From the NCBI GenBank assembly GCA_016868485.1, contig VGGT01000123.1:1-6183 (forward strand): a stretch of 6,183 bases of DNA. Reading direction: 5' to 3'. This DNA comes from Bacteroidota bacterium. Its GTDB lineage: Bacteria > Bacteroidota > Bacteroidia > UBA7662. Made by a program: the position numbers and the translations under genes. The stretch's first letter is position 1. Each line of letters opens with the position of its first letter. Positions 6,183 to 6,183 of the stretch are shown piece after piece. A model generated the notes under the pieces. The model was not told the origin of the DNA, searched no databases, and was given only the letters and a program-made list of their open reading frames with translations.

Positions 6183-6183
6183 G

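Overview
The window reads as a housekeeping stretch of a Bacteroidota (Bacteroidetes) chromosome. Three things point there. The primary sigma factor is the short form of about 290 residues that lacks region 1.1 and begins MRQLKI. The gene order rpsO-pnp-rpoD is one I associate with this phylum. Genes start after A/T-rich leaders with no clear Shine-Dalgarno sequence, and the leaders of rpsO and rpoD each carry a perfect TAnnTTTG -7 box, the Bacteroidetes sigma-A promoter element. I cannot name a genus.

Layout. Positions 2-172 hold the last 56 codons of a class I fructose-bisphosphate aldolase (fbaB). After a 9-base gap comes accD (182-1021), the carboxyltransferase beta subunit of acetyl-CoA carboxylase. 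A 74-base leader with a candidate promoter leads into rpsO (1096-1365, ribosomal protein S15). A structured 101-base spacer separates rpsO from pnp (1467-3773, polynucleotide phosphorylase), which ends in a 55-residue Arg/Asp/Gly/Ser repeat tail encoded by 9-base DNA repeats. A 137-base gap holds a possible terminator and a candidate promoter before rpoD (3911-4780). On the opposite strand, converging on rpoD, is prfC (stop at 4824), peptide chain release factor 3, whose N-terminal part lies beyond the right edge.

How the genes relate. fbaB and accD serve central carbon and lipid metabolism and are probably co-transcribed. rpsO, pnp and rpoD link translation, RNA decay and transcription. The rpsO-pnp pair is the same pairing as in E. 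coli, where pnp is autoregulated through an RNase III-cleaved leader hairpin; a strong hairpin also occurs in this spacer. prfC is an independent translation-termination gene.

I see no mobile element, CRISPR array, tRNA or rRNA gene, toxin-antitoxin pair or defence system, and no convincing new multi-gene system. The points most worth a second look are the repeat tail of PNPase and the rpsO-pnp intercistronic hairpin.
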